This document shows positions 17,095 through 25,240 of a stretch of DNA of 64,000 bases, in pieces. The DNA lies in NCBI RefSeq assembly GCF_014191305.1, contig NZ_JACHWJ010000004.1:62001-126000 (forward strand), read 5' to 3'. Numbering within the stretch: the stretch's first letter is position 1; each line of letters begins with the position of its first letter. The notes beneath the pieces were generated by a model. It worked only from the letters and a program-made list of their open reading frames with translations, ran no database searches and was not told where the DNA came from. The position numbers were made by a program, and so were the translations under genes. The stretch is from Pseudoclavibacter helvolus (GTDB lineage Bacteria; Actinomycetota; Actinomycetes; Actinomycetales; Microbacteriaceae).

Positions 17095-18114
17095 GTGAGA
17101 GCAGCGCAGTACAGCGGGGAACACCGCATCGTCGTCAACGAGGTCGAGCCCCAAGCGCCCGGTCGGGGCGAGGTACAGATCCGGGTCGCCTACACGGGCA
17201 TCTGCGGAACCGACCTGCACGTCCTCCACGGATCGATGGATTCGCGTGTCGACATCCCGCAGGCGATCGGCCACGAGATGAGCGGCACGATCGAAGCTGT
17301 CGGCGAGGGCGTCACCTCGGTCGCCCCCGGCGACAACGTCACCGTGATGCCACTCGACTGGTGCGGCGAATGCCCGGCGTGCAAGGCCAGCAACGCGCAC
17401 ATCTGCCAAAAGCTCAACTTCGTCGGCATCGACTCGCCCGGTTCTCTCCAGGAACTCTGGACCGTGCGCGAAGACCTCGTCGTGCCGCTCCCCGCCGGCC
17501 TCTCCCTCGAGCACGCCGCCCTGGTCGAGCCGCTCGCCGTCGCCTGCCACGACGTCTCGCGCTCACGACTCGCTGCAGGCGAGACGGCCGTCATCATCGG
17601 CGGCGGGCCCATCGGACAGCTCATCGCACGGGTTGCCGCCGAGACCGGCGCCGTCGTCTACGTCATCGAACCCAACGCGGAACGCCGCGCCCTCGCCGAG
17701 CGCCTCGGCGCCCGCACGATCGACCCCGTCTCCAGCGACGCCGTCGCCATCATCGACGAGGCCACCGGCTCGGCCGGCGCCGACGTCGTCTTCGAGGTCG
17801 CCGGAGTCGCAGTGACCGCGCTCACCGCCGTCGACTACGCCAAGGTGCGCGGACGCGTCGTGCTGGTCGCCATCCACCCGAACCCCGTGCCGATGAACCT
17901 CCACCGTGTCTTCTGGCGCGAGCTCGAGCTCATCGGCGCCCGCGTCTACGAACGCGCCGACTTCGAGCGGGCCGTCGAGCTCCTCGCGGCCGGGGCCGTG
18001 CCAGCGGATGAGCTCATCACGAGCGTCGTCGGTCTGAGCGAGACCCAGTCGGCCTTCGATCAGCTCTCTGGCGCCGCCGCCATGAAGATCCTCGTCAACG
18101 TCCAGGAAGGCTAA
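17095..18114 (+). CDS. Zinc-dependent medium-chain alcohol/sugar-acid dehydrogenase
   Basis: The 339-residue MDR enzyme has catalytic zinc ligands C37 (GICGTD), H60-E61 (GHE) and E145. Its structural zinc cysteines are C90, C93, C96 and C104. The NAD-binding turn GGGPIG lies at 169-174. Relatives oxidise threonine, sorbitol, galactonate or iditol. In this setting a role in sugar-acid interconversion is likely. An ATG at 17089 has its AAAGGAG only one base away; the GTG at 17095 has it seven bases upstream and is chosen. It is first in the rightward operon. Confidence 0.85.
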   Translation: MRAAQYSGEHRIVVNEVEPQAPGRGEVQIRVAYTGICGTDLHVLHGSMDSRVDIPQAIGHEMSGTIEAVGEGVTSVAPGDNVTVMPLDWCGECPACKASNAHICQKLNFVGIDSPGSLQELWTVREDLVVPLPAGLSLEHAALVEPLAVACHDVSRSRLAAGETAVIIGGGPIGQLIARVAAETGAVVYVIEPNAERRALAERLGARTIDPVSSDAVAIIDEATGSAGADVVFEVAGVAVTALTAVDYAKVRGRVVLVAIHPNPVPMNLHRVFWRELELIGARVYERADFERAVELLAAGAVPADELITSVVGLSETQSAFDQLSGAAAMKILVNVQEG

Positions 18115-18116
18115 CC

Positions 18117-18866
18117 ATGAACAGCTTCGATCTCACAGGAAAGACCGCCGTCGTCACCGGCGCCCGCCGCGGCATCGGACTCGGCATCGCCACCGCGCTC
18201 GCGGAAGCCGGCGCGGACATCATCGGCGCCTCCTCGCAGCAGGAGGCGGACGGCGGCGAGGTCGGCGCGCGCGTCCGCACCCTCGGCCGCAGCTTCGAAG
18301 GCCACGCCGTCGACTTCGGCGACCGCGCTGCCGTCCAGCAGTTCGGCGAGGCCGTCAAGCACGCCGACATCCTCGTCAACAACGCGGGCATCATCCGCCG
18401 CGCCCCCGCCGCCGAGCACTCGCTTGACTGGTGGGACGAGGTCATCCAGGTCAACCTCTCCAGCCAGTTCGTGCTGAGCCAGATCGTCGGCGGCGCCATG
18501 TTCGAGCGGGCCGAAGGGCGAATCATCTTCACCGCGAGCCTCCTCAGCTTCCAGGGCGGCATCAACGTGCCCGGCTACACGGCGTCGAAGTCGGCCATCG
18601 CCGGCCTCGTGCACGCGCTCAGCAACGAGTGGGCCGCGCGCGGCGTGACCGTCAACGCCATCGCCCCCGGCTACATCGCCACCGACAACACCGAGGCGCT
18701 GCGCGAAGACAGCGACCGCTCGCGCTCGATCCTCGAGCGAATTCCCGCCGGCCGCTGGGGCGAGGCCGAAGACCTGGGCGGCGTCGCCGTGTTCCTGGCG
18801 AGCCCCGCGGCCGCCTACGTCACGGGGGTCGTCCTTCCCGTCGACGGCGGGTGGCTCGCACGATGA
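18117..18866 (+). CDS. kduD: 2-dehydro-3-deoxy-D-gluconate 5-dehydrogenase (SDR family)
   Basis: The 249-residue classical short-chain dehydrogenase has TGARRGIG at 14-21, NNAG at 88-91, and a Ser-Tyr-Lys triad at S141, Y154 and K158. The segments LVNNAGIIRRAPAAEHS and AIAPGYIATDNTEALR are typical of KduD and gluconate 5-dehydrogenase. It would reduce the 2,5-diketo product of KduI to 2-keto-3-deoxygluconate. It starts three bases after the zinc dehydrogenase stop, and its TGA overlaps the next ATG by four bases. Confidence 0.92.
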   Translation: MNSFDLTGKTAVVTGARRGIGLGIATALAEAGADIIGASSQQEADGGEVGARVRTLGRSFEGHAVDFGDRAAVQQFGEAVKHADILVNNAGIIRRAPAAEHSLDWWDEVIQVNLSSQFVLSQIVGGAMFERAEGRIIFTASLLSFQGGINVPGYTASKSAIAGLVHALSNEWAARGVTVNAIAPGYIATDNTEALREDSDRSRSILERIPAGRWGEAEDLGGVAVFLASPAAAYVTGVVLPVDGGWLAR

Positions 18867-19504
18867 GCACCGTCCTCGACGGGCACCCCGTCGTCCCGCT
18901 TTCCACGCCGAGCACGATCGCGCAGGCTGAGGCTCTCGCCGACGGGCTCGTCGAGGGCGGCATCGGCATCGTCGAGATCGCGTTGCGCGGCGACGGGGCG
19001 CTCGCCGCGATGCGCCACATCGCCGGACGCCCCGACCTGGTTGTCGGCGCGGGCACGGTGCTCGATGTCGAGCAGGCGCAGCAGGCCCTGGATGCTGGTG
19101 CCCAGTTCCTCGTATCGCCCGGCCTGTCCGCCGACGTGGTCCGCGCAGGGCAGCGCGCTGGCGTCCCCGTGCTCCCCGGCACACTCACGCCCACCGACAT
19201 CACCGCCGCCCGCGCGCTGGGGCTCACGCAACTCAAGCTCTTCCCGGCGGGCGCGTTCGGCGGCCTGTCGCTGCTCGGCGCGTACGCGTCCGTGTTCCGC
19301 GACATCACGTTCATGCCGAGCGGCGGAATCACGCCGGCGAACCTCGCCGAGCACCTCGAGCATCCGGCCGTCTTCGCTGTCAGCGGCAGCTGGCTCGGCA
19401 GCACGAAGCTGCTCGACGCCGGGGCCGAGGCTGTTGCCGCCGCGGCCCGCGAAGCCGCGGCGATCGCCGCCACTGTGATGCAGGCCAAGGCGGCCGCCGC
19501 GTGA
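18863..19504 (+). CDS. eda: 2-dehydro-3-deoxy-6-phosphogluconate aldolase
   Basis: This 213-residue class I aldolase splits KDPG into pyruvate and glyceraldehyde-3-phosphate. The Schiff-base lysine is K125 in LKLFPAG. The acid/base glutamate is E38, GAGTVL lies at 62-67 and the phosphate-binding PSGGI at 152-156. The ATG at 18863 overlaps the kduD stop by four bases; the open frame upstream is only a shadow in kduD. It ends in a GTGA overlap with the kinase gene. Confidence 0.93.
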   Translation: MSTVLDGHPVVPLSTPSTIAQAEALADGLVEGGIGIVEIALRGDGALAAMRHIAGRPDLVVGAGTVLDVEQAQQALDAGAQFLVSPGLSADVVRAGQRAGVPVLPGTLTPTDITAARALGLTQLKLFPAGAFGGLSLLGAYASVFRDITFMPSGGITPANLAEHLEHPAVFAVSGSWLGSTKLLDAGAEAVAAAAREAAAIAATVMQAKAAAA

Positions 19505-20448
19505 GCGGCATCGTCACCATCGGCGAGGCGCTCGGGCTTGTGCTCGCGCGCCGCGCCGGCGGCTTCGACCTGCAGTCAGAGGCCGAGATGAGCTTCGGCG
19601 GCGCCGAGAGCAACGTCGCGATCGCCGCCGTACGCCTCGGCTGCGAGGCCGCCTGGATCGGACGCCTCGGCGACGACGCGATCGGCAACCGCATCCGCCG
19701 CACGCTCAGGGCCGAGCAGGTGCAGCTGCACGCGACGATCGACCCGGATGCGCCGACCGCGCTCATGATCAAAGACCGGCCCCGCCCCGGCCACAGCCGC
19801 GTCACCTACTACCGGCACGGATTCGCGGGCAGCCGCATCACCCCGGCGGATGTTCCAAGCGACGTCGTCGCCGGCGCCGACGTGCTGCACGTCACCGGCA
19901 TCAGCCTCGCCCTCAGCGACAGCGCCGCCGAGACTGTGCTGAGCGCCGTCCGCCTCGCCCGCGAGCACGGCGTGACCGTGTCGTTCGACGTCAACCACCG
20001 AAGCAAGCTCTGGTCGGCCGAGCAGGCCGCGCCTCGCTACCGGGAGCTCGTCGCGCTCAGCGACATCGTCTTCGCCGGCGACGACGAGGCCGCCATGATC
20101 GTCGGCGGCGGGACCCCGCTCGAACAGGCCCGCGCCCTGCAGGCCCTCGGGCCGACCCAGGTGCTCATCAAGCGCGGCGAGCACGGCGCATCCGGCGTCG
20201 ACGGGGAACTCGAACTCGAAGTGCCCGCCTACCGCGTGGACGTCGTCGACACCGTCGGCGCCGGCGACGCGTTCGCGGCCGGCTACCTCGTCGAGCTCAC
20301 CCGCGGCGGCACCCTCGAGCAGCGTCTGCTCACCGCCGCCGCGTGCGGCGCCTGCGCGTGCCGCAGCGACGGCGACTGGGAATCGCAGCCCAGCTGGGGT
20401 GACGTGCAGGGGCTCGTCGAAGGCTCCGGCGACGCCGTCCTGCGCTGA
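19501..20448 (+). CDS. kdgK: 2-dehydro-3-deoxygluconokinase (PfkB family)
   Basis: The 315-residue ribokinase-fold enzyme has GGAESN at 33-38 and the PfkB signature with catalytic aspartate in GAGDAFAAGY (GAGD 253-256). It would phosphorylate KDG to KDPG, which the preceding aldolase cleaves. It starts with GTG overlapping the eda stop by four bases. Pathway completeness (KduI, KduD, KdgK, Eda) supports the specific assignment over other PfkB sugar kinases. Confidence 0.92.
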   Translation: MSGIVTIGEALGLVLARRAGGFDLQSEAEMSFGGAESNVAIAAVRLGCEAAWIGRLGDDAIGNRIRRTLRAEQVQLHATIDPDAPTALMIKDRPRPGHSRVTYYRHGFAGSRITPADVPSDVVAGADVLHVTGISLALSDSAAETVLSAVRLAREHGVTVSFDVNHRSKLWSAEQAAPRYRELVALSDIVFAGDDEAAMIVGGGTPLEQARALQALGPTQVLIKRGEHGASGVDGELELEVPAYRVDVVDTVGAGDAFAAGYLVELTRGGTLEQRLLTAAACGACACRSDGDWESQPSWGDVQGLVEGSGDAVLR

Positions 20449-20512
20449 ATCCGCCCGCTCGTCATCGAACCCGAACCCTGCCGACGCAGACAGAAGACTG
20501 GAGCTTGCCCAC

Positions 20513-22282
20513 ATGACCTTCGAGATCGGCGAAGAGCACTTCCTCCTGGATGGTGCACCGCACCGAGTGCTCTCCGGGGCCCTGCACTACTTCCGCGTGC
20601 ATCCTGAGCAGTGGGCCGACCGCATCCACAAGGCGAAGCTCATGGGCCTCAACGCCATCGAGACCTACGTGGCGTGGAACGCGCACGAGCCCCGCAAGGG
20701 GGAGTGGGACGCGACAGGGTGGAACGACCTCGGACGCTTCCTCGACCTCGTCGCCGCCGAGGGGATGCACGCCATAGTGCGCCCAGGCCCCTACATCTGC
20801 GCCGAGTGGCACAACGGTGGCCTGCCGACGTGGCTCACCGCGATGCCTGGCATCGGGCTGCGCCGGTCGGAACCCGCGTACCTCGCCGAAGTCGAGACGT
20901 ACCTTCGCCGTGTGTACAACATCGTCGTGCCGCGGCAGATCACGCACGGCGGACCGGTTGTGCTCGTGCAGATCGAGAACGAATACGGCGCCTACGGCAA
21001 CGACACCGCCTACCTCGAGCGGCTCGTCGAGATCACGCGAGATGCCGGCATCGCCGTGCCGCTCACCACGATCGACCAGCCCACCGACCACATGCTGAGC
21101 GACGGCAGCGTCGCCGGTGTGCACCTCACGGGCTCGTTCGGGTCGCGCGCCGACGAACGTCTCGCCACGCTCCGCCGCCACCAGCCGACCGGACCGCTCA
21201 TGTGTGCCGAGTTCTGGGACGGCTGGTTCGACTGGTGGGGCGCCTTCCACCACACGACGAGCGTGCAGGATGCGGCGCGCGAGCTCGACGCGCTCCTCGC
21301 GGCCGGAGCATCCGTGAACTTCTACATGGTCCACGGCGGCACCAACTACGGGCTCACCAACGGCGCAAACCACAAGGGTCGCTACCTGCCGATCGCAACG
21401 TCCTACGACTACGACGCCCCGCTCGACGAGGCCGGCAACCCCACGGCCAAGTACTTCGCGTTCAAGGAGGTCATCGCGAAGTACGCGGCCGTGCCTGCCG
21501 AGTCGCCGGTGGCCGCCGTGCCAGCGCCCGAGTTGTCGGCCCAGCTCTCCGTCGTGACGGCGGATGCGTGGCTCCCGTCCCCCTCGACCGTCGCGCATGC
21601 CGCCCCGCCGTCCTTCGACGCGCTCGAGCACCTGAGCGCCCTCGTGAGCTACGAAGTCGAGCTGCCTGCCGCAGCTGCATCCGCGCCTCGCTTGCTCGAG
21701 TTCGAGGAGGTGCGTGACCACGCGTGGCTGTCGGTGGATGGCATCCCGATCGGCACGCTTTCGCGCACCCTCCACGAGACGGCCATCGTCGTCCCGCCTG
21801 GCCGACGCCTGCGAGTGCTCGTCGAGGAGCAGGGGCGCGTGAACTACGCCGAGCGCATCGGCGAGGAGAAGGGCATCATCGGCACGCCGCTCCTCGACGG
21901 GGCGCCCCTCGAAGGCTGGACGGCGACACCCATCGACGTCGCCGCCGCCGGAGTCGCGATCGCCGATGCGGGTGCCGCCGACGCCGCGCCCTTCGCCGAG
22001 GCCGGATTGCCTGCGGGGCTCTCAGGCCTCCGCGGCGAGTTCCACCTGGATGCGCCAAGCGACCTCTACCTCGACACCTCGAAGTGGGGCAAGGGATACG
22101 CGCTCGTGAACGGGTTCCTGCTCGGCCGGTACTGGCGGAGTGGGCCCCAGCACACGCTCTACGTGCCCCGCTCGGTGCTCCGCGCTGGGATGAACACGAT
22201 CGCGGTCATCGAGCTCGAGGTCACGGCGTCGTCTGTCGCGAGCTTCGTCTCGGCCCCCGTCCTCGGCCCCCTCGAGGAATAG
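20513..22282 (+). CDS. GH35 family beta-galactosidase
   Basis: This 589-residue glycoside hydrolase has a TIM-barrel N-terminal domain. The GH35 acid/base is E157 in LVQIENEYGAYG, and the nucleophile is E233 in CAEFWDGWFDWWG. The conserved HYFR, YVAWNAHEP and GGTNYG motifs are present. Beta-sandwich domains follow (about 370-589, with WGKGYALVNGFLLGRYW). No signal peptide is seen, so it should act in the cytoplasm on imported galactosides. It lies 64 bases after kdgK and probably ends the operon. Its presence suggests that the imported glycan contains beta-galactose beside the uronate. Confidence 0.93.
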   Translation: MTFEIGEEHFLLDGAPHRVLSGALHYFRVHPEQWADRIHKAKLMGLNAIETYVAWNAHEPRKGEWDATGWNDLGRFLDLVAAEGMHAIVRPGPYICAEWHNGGLPTWLTAMPGIGLRRSEPAYLAEVETYLRRVYNIVVPRQITHGGPVVLVQIENEYGAYGNDTAYLERLVEITRDAGIAVPLTTIDQPTDHMLSDGSVAGVHLTGSFGSRADERLATLRRHQPTGPLMCAEFWDGWFDWWGAFHHTTSVQDAARELDALLAAGASVNFYMVHGGTNYGLTNGANHKGRYLPIATSYDYDAPLDEAGNPTAKYFAFKEVIAKYAAVPAESPVAAVPAPELSAQLSVVTADAWLPSPSTVAHAAPPSFDALEHLSALVSYEVELPAAAASAPRLLEFEEVRDHAWLSVDGIPIGTLSRTLHETAIVVPPGRRLRVLVEEQGRVNYAERIGEEKGIIGTPLLDGAPLEGWTATPIDVAAAGVAIADAGAADAAPFAEAGLPAGLSGLRGEFHLDAPSDLYLDTSKWGKGYALVNGFLLGRYWRSGPQHTLYVPRSVLRAGMNTIAVIELEVTASSVASFVSAPVLGPLEE

Positions 22283-22319
22283 CCCGCGCCCATCGGCCGC
22301 GCCCTCGCACCCCTCGCAT

Positions 22320-22376
22320 CACCGCCAGTCAAAGCGCCGTTCTGCGGCTGCGTAAGCGGCGCTTCGACTGGCAGTG
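22320..22376. repeat. 57-bp palindromic element
   Basis: Arms 22320-22339 and 22357-22376 pair over 20 bases with two mismatches around a 17-base loop. It lies just after the GH35 operon with no T-run. Its right arm abuts the point where the neighbouring DeoR-like coding match stops, as if the palindrome had inserted there. It may work as a transcript end for the GH35 operon or be a REP-like repeat. Confidence 0.6.
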
Positions 22377-22502
22377 TTCGGGATGCGGCGTGACGTCGAG
22401 CTCCTCGGTCAGCTCGGCGACTCGCACCGCGCCGGACGCGAGCAGTCGCTCGAGGATGAGATCCCGCCGCTCGGCGGCAAGCCGTGATCCCGGTTCCATC
22501 AT
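22329..22502 (-). pseudogene. DeoR-family regulator, N-terminal fragment
   Basis: A 57-codon frame starts at an ATG at 22502 that overlaps the stop of the upstream leftward gene (22499). It reads AERRDLILERLLASGAVRVAELTEELDVTP, split here as AERRDLILERLLASG and AVRVAELTEELDVTP, which is the DeoR-type helix-turn-helix. After DVTP the expected MTIRRDL recognition helix is replaced by unrelated residues encoded by the palindrome, and the frame stops. The rest of the regulator is gone, so it is non-functional. Confidence 0.7.
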
Positions 22503-23182
22503 GCTGTGACCCCCACAGGTTCGGTGTCCCCGAAGGGCAATGTCGAGTGCTCTTGGCGCACGGTGATGGTCATCGTTGACCGGTCGGCGACATCGAGGTC
22601 GAGTCGCACGAGTCTAGGGCCCCACACGTCGGCGAGCATCGGGTCGTCGAGCTCGATTGGTGTGAGGGTTGCGGCGGCGCTTGCGGCCCAGGTGATGTGG
22701 AGGCGCGGGACACGCTGCGTGGGGGTGACGACGACGCCGCTTCCAACTTCGGTGACTGTTCCCGCGATGAGGAGGCGAAGCTGCACCGATCGGGTCGTTT
22801 TGTCACCGAAGTTTGCGCGGTGCGCGGCCGCCTGGTCGTGAACCACGGGTGCGGGTGCGGGCGCGGCGAAGGAGGACGTCGCGTCCGTCGCGTCGGCATC
22901 GACCGCGGAGAGGTGTGGCGAGATGCTGTTCAGCTCCTCGGGGACCACGCTTGGCCACAACTCTGCGGAGCTCGCGGCCGTGGGCGCGGCGGCGTCGGGC
23001 GCGTGAGGCGTGGCGTCGGGTGAAAGGTGTGGCGAAGTGCTGTTGCCGGCGCCCGGAGCTGCGTTTTGGCCAGGAGACGACCTCGGGGTCGCAAGCGGCC
23101 CGAGGTCGTCTCTTGTGCTGCCTCTCACGCCCCCGCCCCGCCTCACGCCTCCGCCCCGCTTCACGCCTCCGCCCCGCCTCAC
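22499..23182 (-). CDS. Hypothetical protein with beta-rich C-terminal domain, decayed N-terminus
   Basis: The C-terminal 110 or so residues have strong GC-third-position coding bias and alternating beta-strand pattern (LRLLIAGTVTEVGSG, PRLHITWAAS, RLDLDVADRSTMTITV). They look like the end of a beta-sandwich domain. The N-terminal half is low complexity: RRGGGV repeats from an 18-bp tandem repeat, and twice an SISPHLS/STSPHLS motif. The protein is not recognised. It may be the 3' end of a larger carbohydrate-active enzyme cut by rearrangement; that is inference only. Its stop is coupled to the DeoR fragment. The true start is unclear. Confidence 0.4.
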   Translation of the reverse strand: MRRGGGVKRGGGVRRGGGVRGSTRDDLGPLATPRSSPGQNAAPGAGNSTSPHLSPDATPHAPDAAAPTAASSAELWPSVVPEELNSISPHLSAVDADATDATSSFAAPAPAPVVHDQAAAHRANFGDKTTRSVQLRLLIAGTVTEVGSGVVVTPTQRVPRLHITWAASAAATLTPIELDDPMLADVWGPRLVRLDLDVADRSTMTITVRQEHSTLPFGDTEPVGVTA

Positions 23183-23239
23183 GCCGTCTTTTCCTTGCCT
23201 CGCCGTGTCCGCCTGTCAATTTAAGGGCGAAGTGCTGTC
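22911..23239. repeat. Three dispersed copies of an AGGTGTGGCGAAGTGCTGTT-type repeat
   Basis: Copies lie at 22911-22930, 23025-23044 and, shortened, 23223-23239. They share the core GGCGA(A/G)(A/G)TGCTGT. Each is followed by a GC-rich segment. The third lies inside the inverted-repeat element at 23214-23332. Confidence 0.55.
23125..23186. repeat. 18-bp tandem repeat, about 3.4 copies
   Basis: Units at 23125-23142, 23143-23160 and 23161-23178 follow the consensus TCACGCCTCCGCCCCGCC, with a partial fourth. On the minus strand they encode RRGGGV-type hexapeptides at the N-terminus of the hypothetical protein. Slippage could change copy number. Confidence 0.8.
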
Positions 23240-23332
23240 CGCACGTTCCGGGACCTGGCTGGAGGCCCATGTTTGCGGGGCTGCCGCGGGCGGTAGCCCC
23301 GCGGCTCGCGTGACTTCGCCCCTAAATTGACA
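23214..23332. repeat. 119-bp element bounded by 20-bp inverted repeats
   Basis: TGTCAATTTAAGGGCGAAGT at 23214-23233 is matched by its near-exact reverse complement at 23313-23332, with one difference. The 79-bp interior is GC-rich with further stem potential. No gene fits inside. It lies 21 bp left of the IS3 element and has the shape of a miniature inverted-repeat element or a REP-like palindrome. Confidence 0.65.
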
Positions 23333-23430
23333 CGGGACAGAGGCATTGGGGTGTGAGGTTGCCCCCGGATTCCGGACACTGACCAGGCGGGATCCGTGTG
23401 TTTGCGGGCCCGTCGGGGAGGATGTCCTTG

Positions 23431-23745
23431 ATGGGCACGAGCAAGAGAAAAACATACACGCCGGAGTATCGACGTGAGGCCGCACATCTGGTGATCGACA
23501 CGGGTCGGACCGTCGCGGCGGTAGCGCGCGAGATCGGTGTCGGTGAGCAGTTGTTGGGCCGGTGGGTGCACGCCGAACGAGCGCGCACAGGCGGTGAGGC
23601 CGACACGTCGCTGGATCTGAACGAGCGCGCCGAGCTTGAACGGTTACGCCGCGAGAATCAGGATCTGCGGATGGACAACGAGTTCCTGGGAAAAGCGGCG
23701 GCCTTCTTCGCATCGAAGCAGAACCCGAGGAACGGTTCGCGGTGA
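23431..23745 (+). CDS. IS3-family transposase OrfA
   Basis: The 104-residue protein has an N-terminal helix-turn-helix (about 5-50, KRKTYTPEYRREAAHLVID) and a leucine-zipper-like helix (about 60-95, ERAELERLRRENQDLRMDNE), as in IS3 OrfA. It binds the terminal repeats and is made alone or fused to OrfB by -1 frameshifting. The ATG at 23431 has GGGGAGG nine bases upstream. Its TGA overlaps the orfB GTG by four bases. An AAAAG stretch near 23692 could be the slip site. Confidence 0.9.
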   Translation: MGTSKRKTYTPEYRREAAHLVIDTGRTVAAVAREIGVGEQLLGRWVHAERARTGGEADTSLDLNERAELERLRRENQDLRMDNEFLGKAAAFFASKQNPRNGSR

Positions 23746-24623
23746 TCGAGGCGGAGAAGGCCAATCAGACGACGATGACGGTGACACGGATGTGTGCGCT
23801 GCTCGGGGTGGACCGGCGCCGGTACTACGAGTGGCGGGCCCGGATAGCTGCCGGCCCGTCGCCACGGCAGCAGCGAGCGGCGGAACTGACGGTGCAGATC
23901 CGTGAGTTCCATGCCGCGTCTGACGGGACCTATGGGGCGCCAAGGATCCATGCTGATCTGCAGGACGCCGGGGTGGTGGTCTCGCGCAAGACGGTCGCGA
24001 AACTCATGCAGGTAGACGGTGTCACGGGGATCAGCCCCGCTACCTGGCATCCACCGATGACCGTCCATGGTGAGGATCCGTTCCCTGTCCCCGACCTGGT
24101 GGAGCGGCAGTTTGACAAGGGTGAACGCGACGTCGCTTGGTTCTCCGACATCACGTAGCTGCACACCGGTGAGGGATGGGCGTATCTGTGCGTCGTCAGG
24201 GACGGGAACACCCGCCGCGTCCTGGGCCGGACCGTCGGCGACAGCCTGCACACCGACCTCGTCGAAGACGCGCTGCGCCAGGCGGTCGCGCTGCGCGGTC
24301 ACCTGCCGCGGAAGGTGATCTTCCACGCCGATAGAGGCACCCAGTACACCAGCGCGCAGCTCGCGAAAGCAGCGAAGGAGCTTGGCGTGCTGCGGTCGAT
24401 GGGCCGCACCGGGGTGTGCTGGGACAATGCCGCCGCGGAATCGTTCTGGTCAACGTTCAAGAACGAGTACTATCACCGGCACGCCTTCGCCACGATCGAC
24501 GCCGCGCGACGCGGCGCCTACGTCTGGATCGATGGCTGGTACAACGCCCGTCGCCGACACTCCGCCATCGGCTACCTCAGCCCGCTAGAGTACGAACGAC
24601 GCCAGCTCGCGCTGGCAGCCTGA
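23742..24623 (+). pseudogene. IS3-family transposase OrfB interrupted by an amber codon
   Basis: The frame has 293 codons with a TAG at 24156-24158 (codon 139). It stands exactly where the family has Tyr in the DITYL motif, so a single C or T to G change explains it. The DDE triad is otherwise intact: D136, D197 (HADRGTQYTS) and E233 (DNAAAESFW), with 35 residues between the last two. Translation would stop three residues after the first catalytic aspartate. Without suppression it gives only the HTH_21 N-terminal piece. Confidence 0.9.
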
Positions 24624-24895
24624 CCAACCAACCACCTGTCCGGGAATCGGGGTCAGCCTCAGGTGGGAAGGGCGCGATCGGTTCGGGGCGGCGGGCCAGG
24701 GTAGCGGGGGAGGCGCTCCTGCGCCAGGAGTCGGGCGATATTGCTGGGGCGGAGGAGACTGGGGAACCCGCCGCGGGCCCCTGGCTCGTTCCCCCGCCTG
24801 GGCGTCGCGCATCGTTGACGCCCCTGGGGCAGGGCCCCGTCGGCGGGGTGATCTGAGCAGGTCAGCCCGACGCCCCCGACGCAAAGCCAGGTCCC

Positions 24896-25240
24896 ATGCG
24901 CCTCCCGTTCTCCCAGCCGCTCGCGCTCGACGCGAGCAGCTTGCACTCGCTTTTGGCACTGCCAGTTGAGTCGCCGGCCGTTCACGTGTTCCCTTCGTCT
25001 CTCGACCTCATGGTCACGGGCGCCGTTGTCAGTATCGCCGTGCTGTTCGTCGTGGCGGTCTGGGCGGCCGCCGCGATGCGGCTTCGTGCCGGCAGCCGAC
25101 TGCCGCTCGACCTCGTCGGCCGCGTGGAGCGTGCGCAACGCATCAACCGCACGGCGACGATCTCGACGCTGTTTGCGTCCGCGGCGATGATTGTGCTGCT
25201 TGTCGTCTGGGTGGTTGTCAGCCTGCTCTGGCTCTCGTAG
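24896..25240 (+). CDS. Small membrane protein of unknown function
   Basis: This 114-residue protein has two hydrophobic helices, about 38-61 and 92-113, joined by a basic loop (RLRAGSRLPLDLVGRVERAQR) that should face the cytoplasm. It has no catalytic motif and no family was recognised. It lies alone right of the IS3 element, after about 230 bases of GC-rich sequence with no recognisable gene. Codon bias supports coding. Confidence 0.6.
   Translation: MRLPFSQPLALDASSLHSLLALPVESPAVHVFPSSLDLMVTGAVVSIAVLFVVAVWAAAAMRLRAGSRLPLDLVGRVERAQRINRTATISTLFASAAMIVLLVVWVVVSLLWLS

Larger units (their letters stand above)
23354..24661 (+). mobile_element. IS3-family insertion sequence, 1308 bp
   Basis: The left end TGAGGTTGCCCCCGGATTCC and the right end read inwards (TGAGGCTGACCCCGATTCCC) form imperfect terminal inverted repeats of about 25 bp. 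They enclose orfA and orfB. No convincing target duplication is visible (GTG left, GGT right). The transposase orfB carries an amber codon, so the copy is probably inactive unless complemented. Confidence 0.85.

Noticed and set aside
19576-20514. 312-residue minus-strand frame opposite kdgK
   Set aside because: No motif, antisense composition, and it lies within a tightly coupled operon.
22697-23313. Plus-strand frames across the decayed patch
   Set aside because: Arg-rich shadow products with no family likeness; codon bias at 22499-22830 favours the minus strand.
24662-24895. GC-rich stretch right of the IS3 element as a possible small RNA such as SRP RNA
   Set aside because: The conserved SRP RNA loop sequences are absent and no consistent fold was seen.
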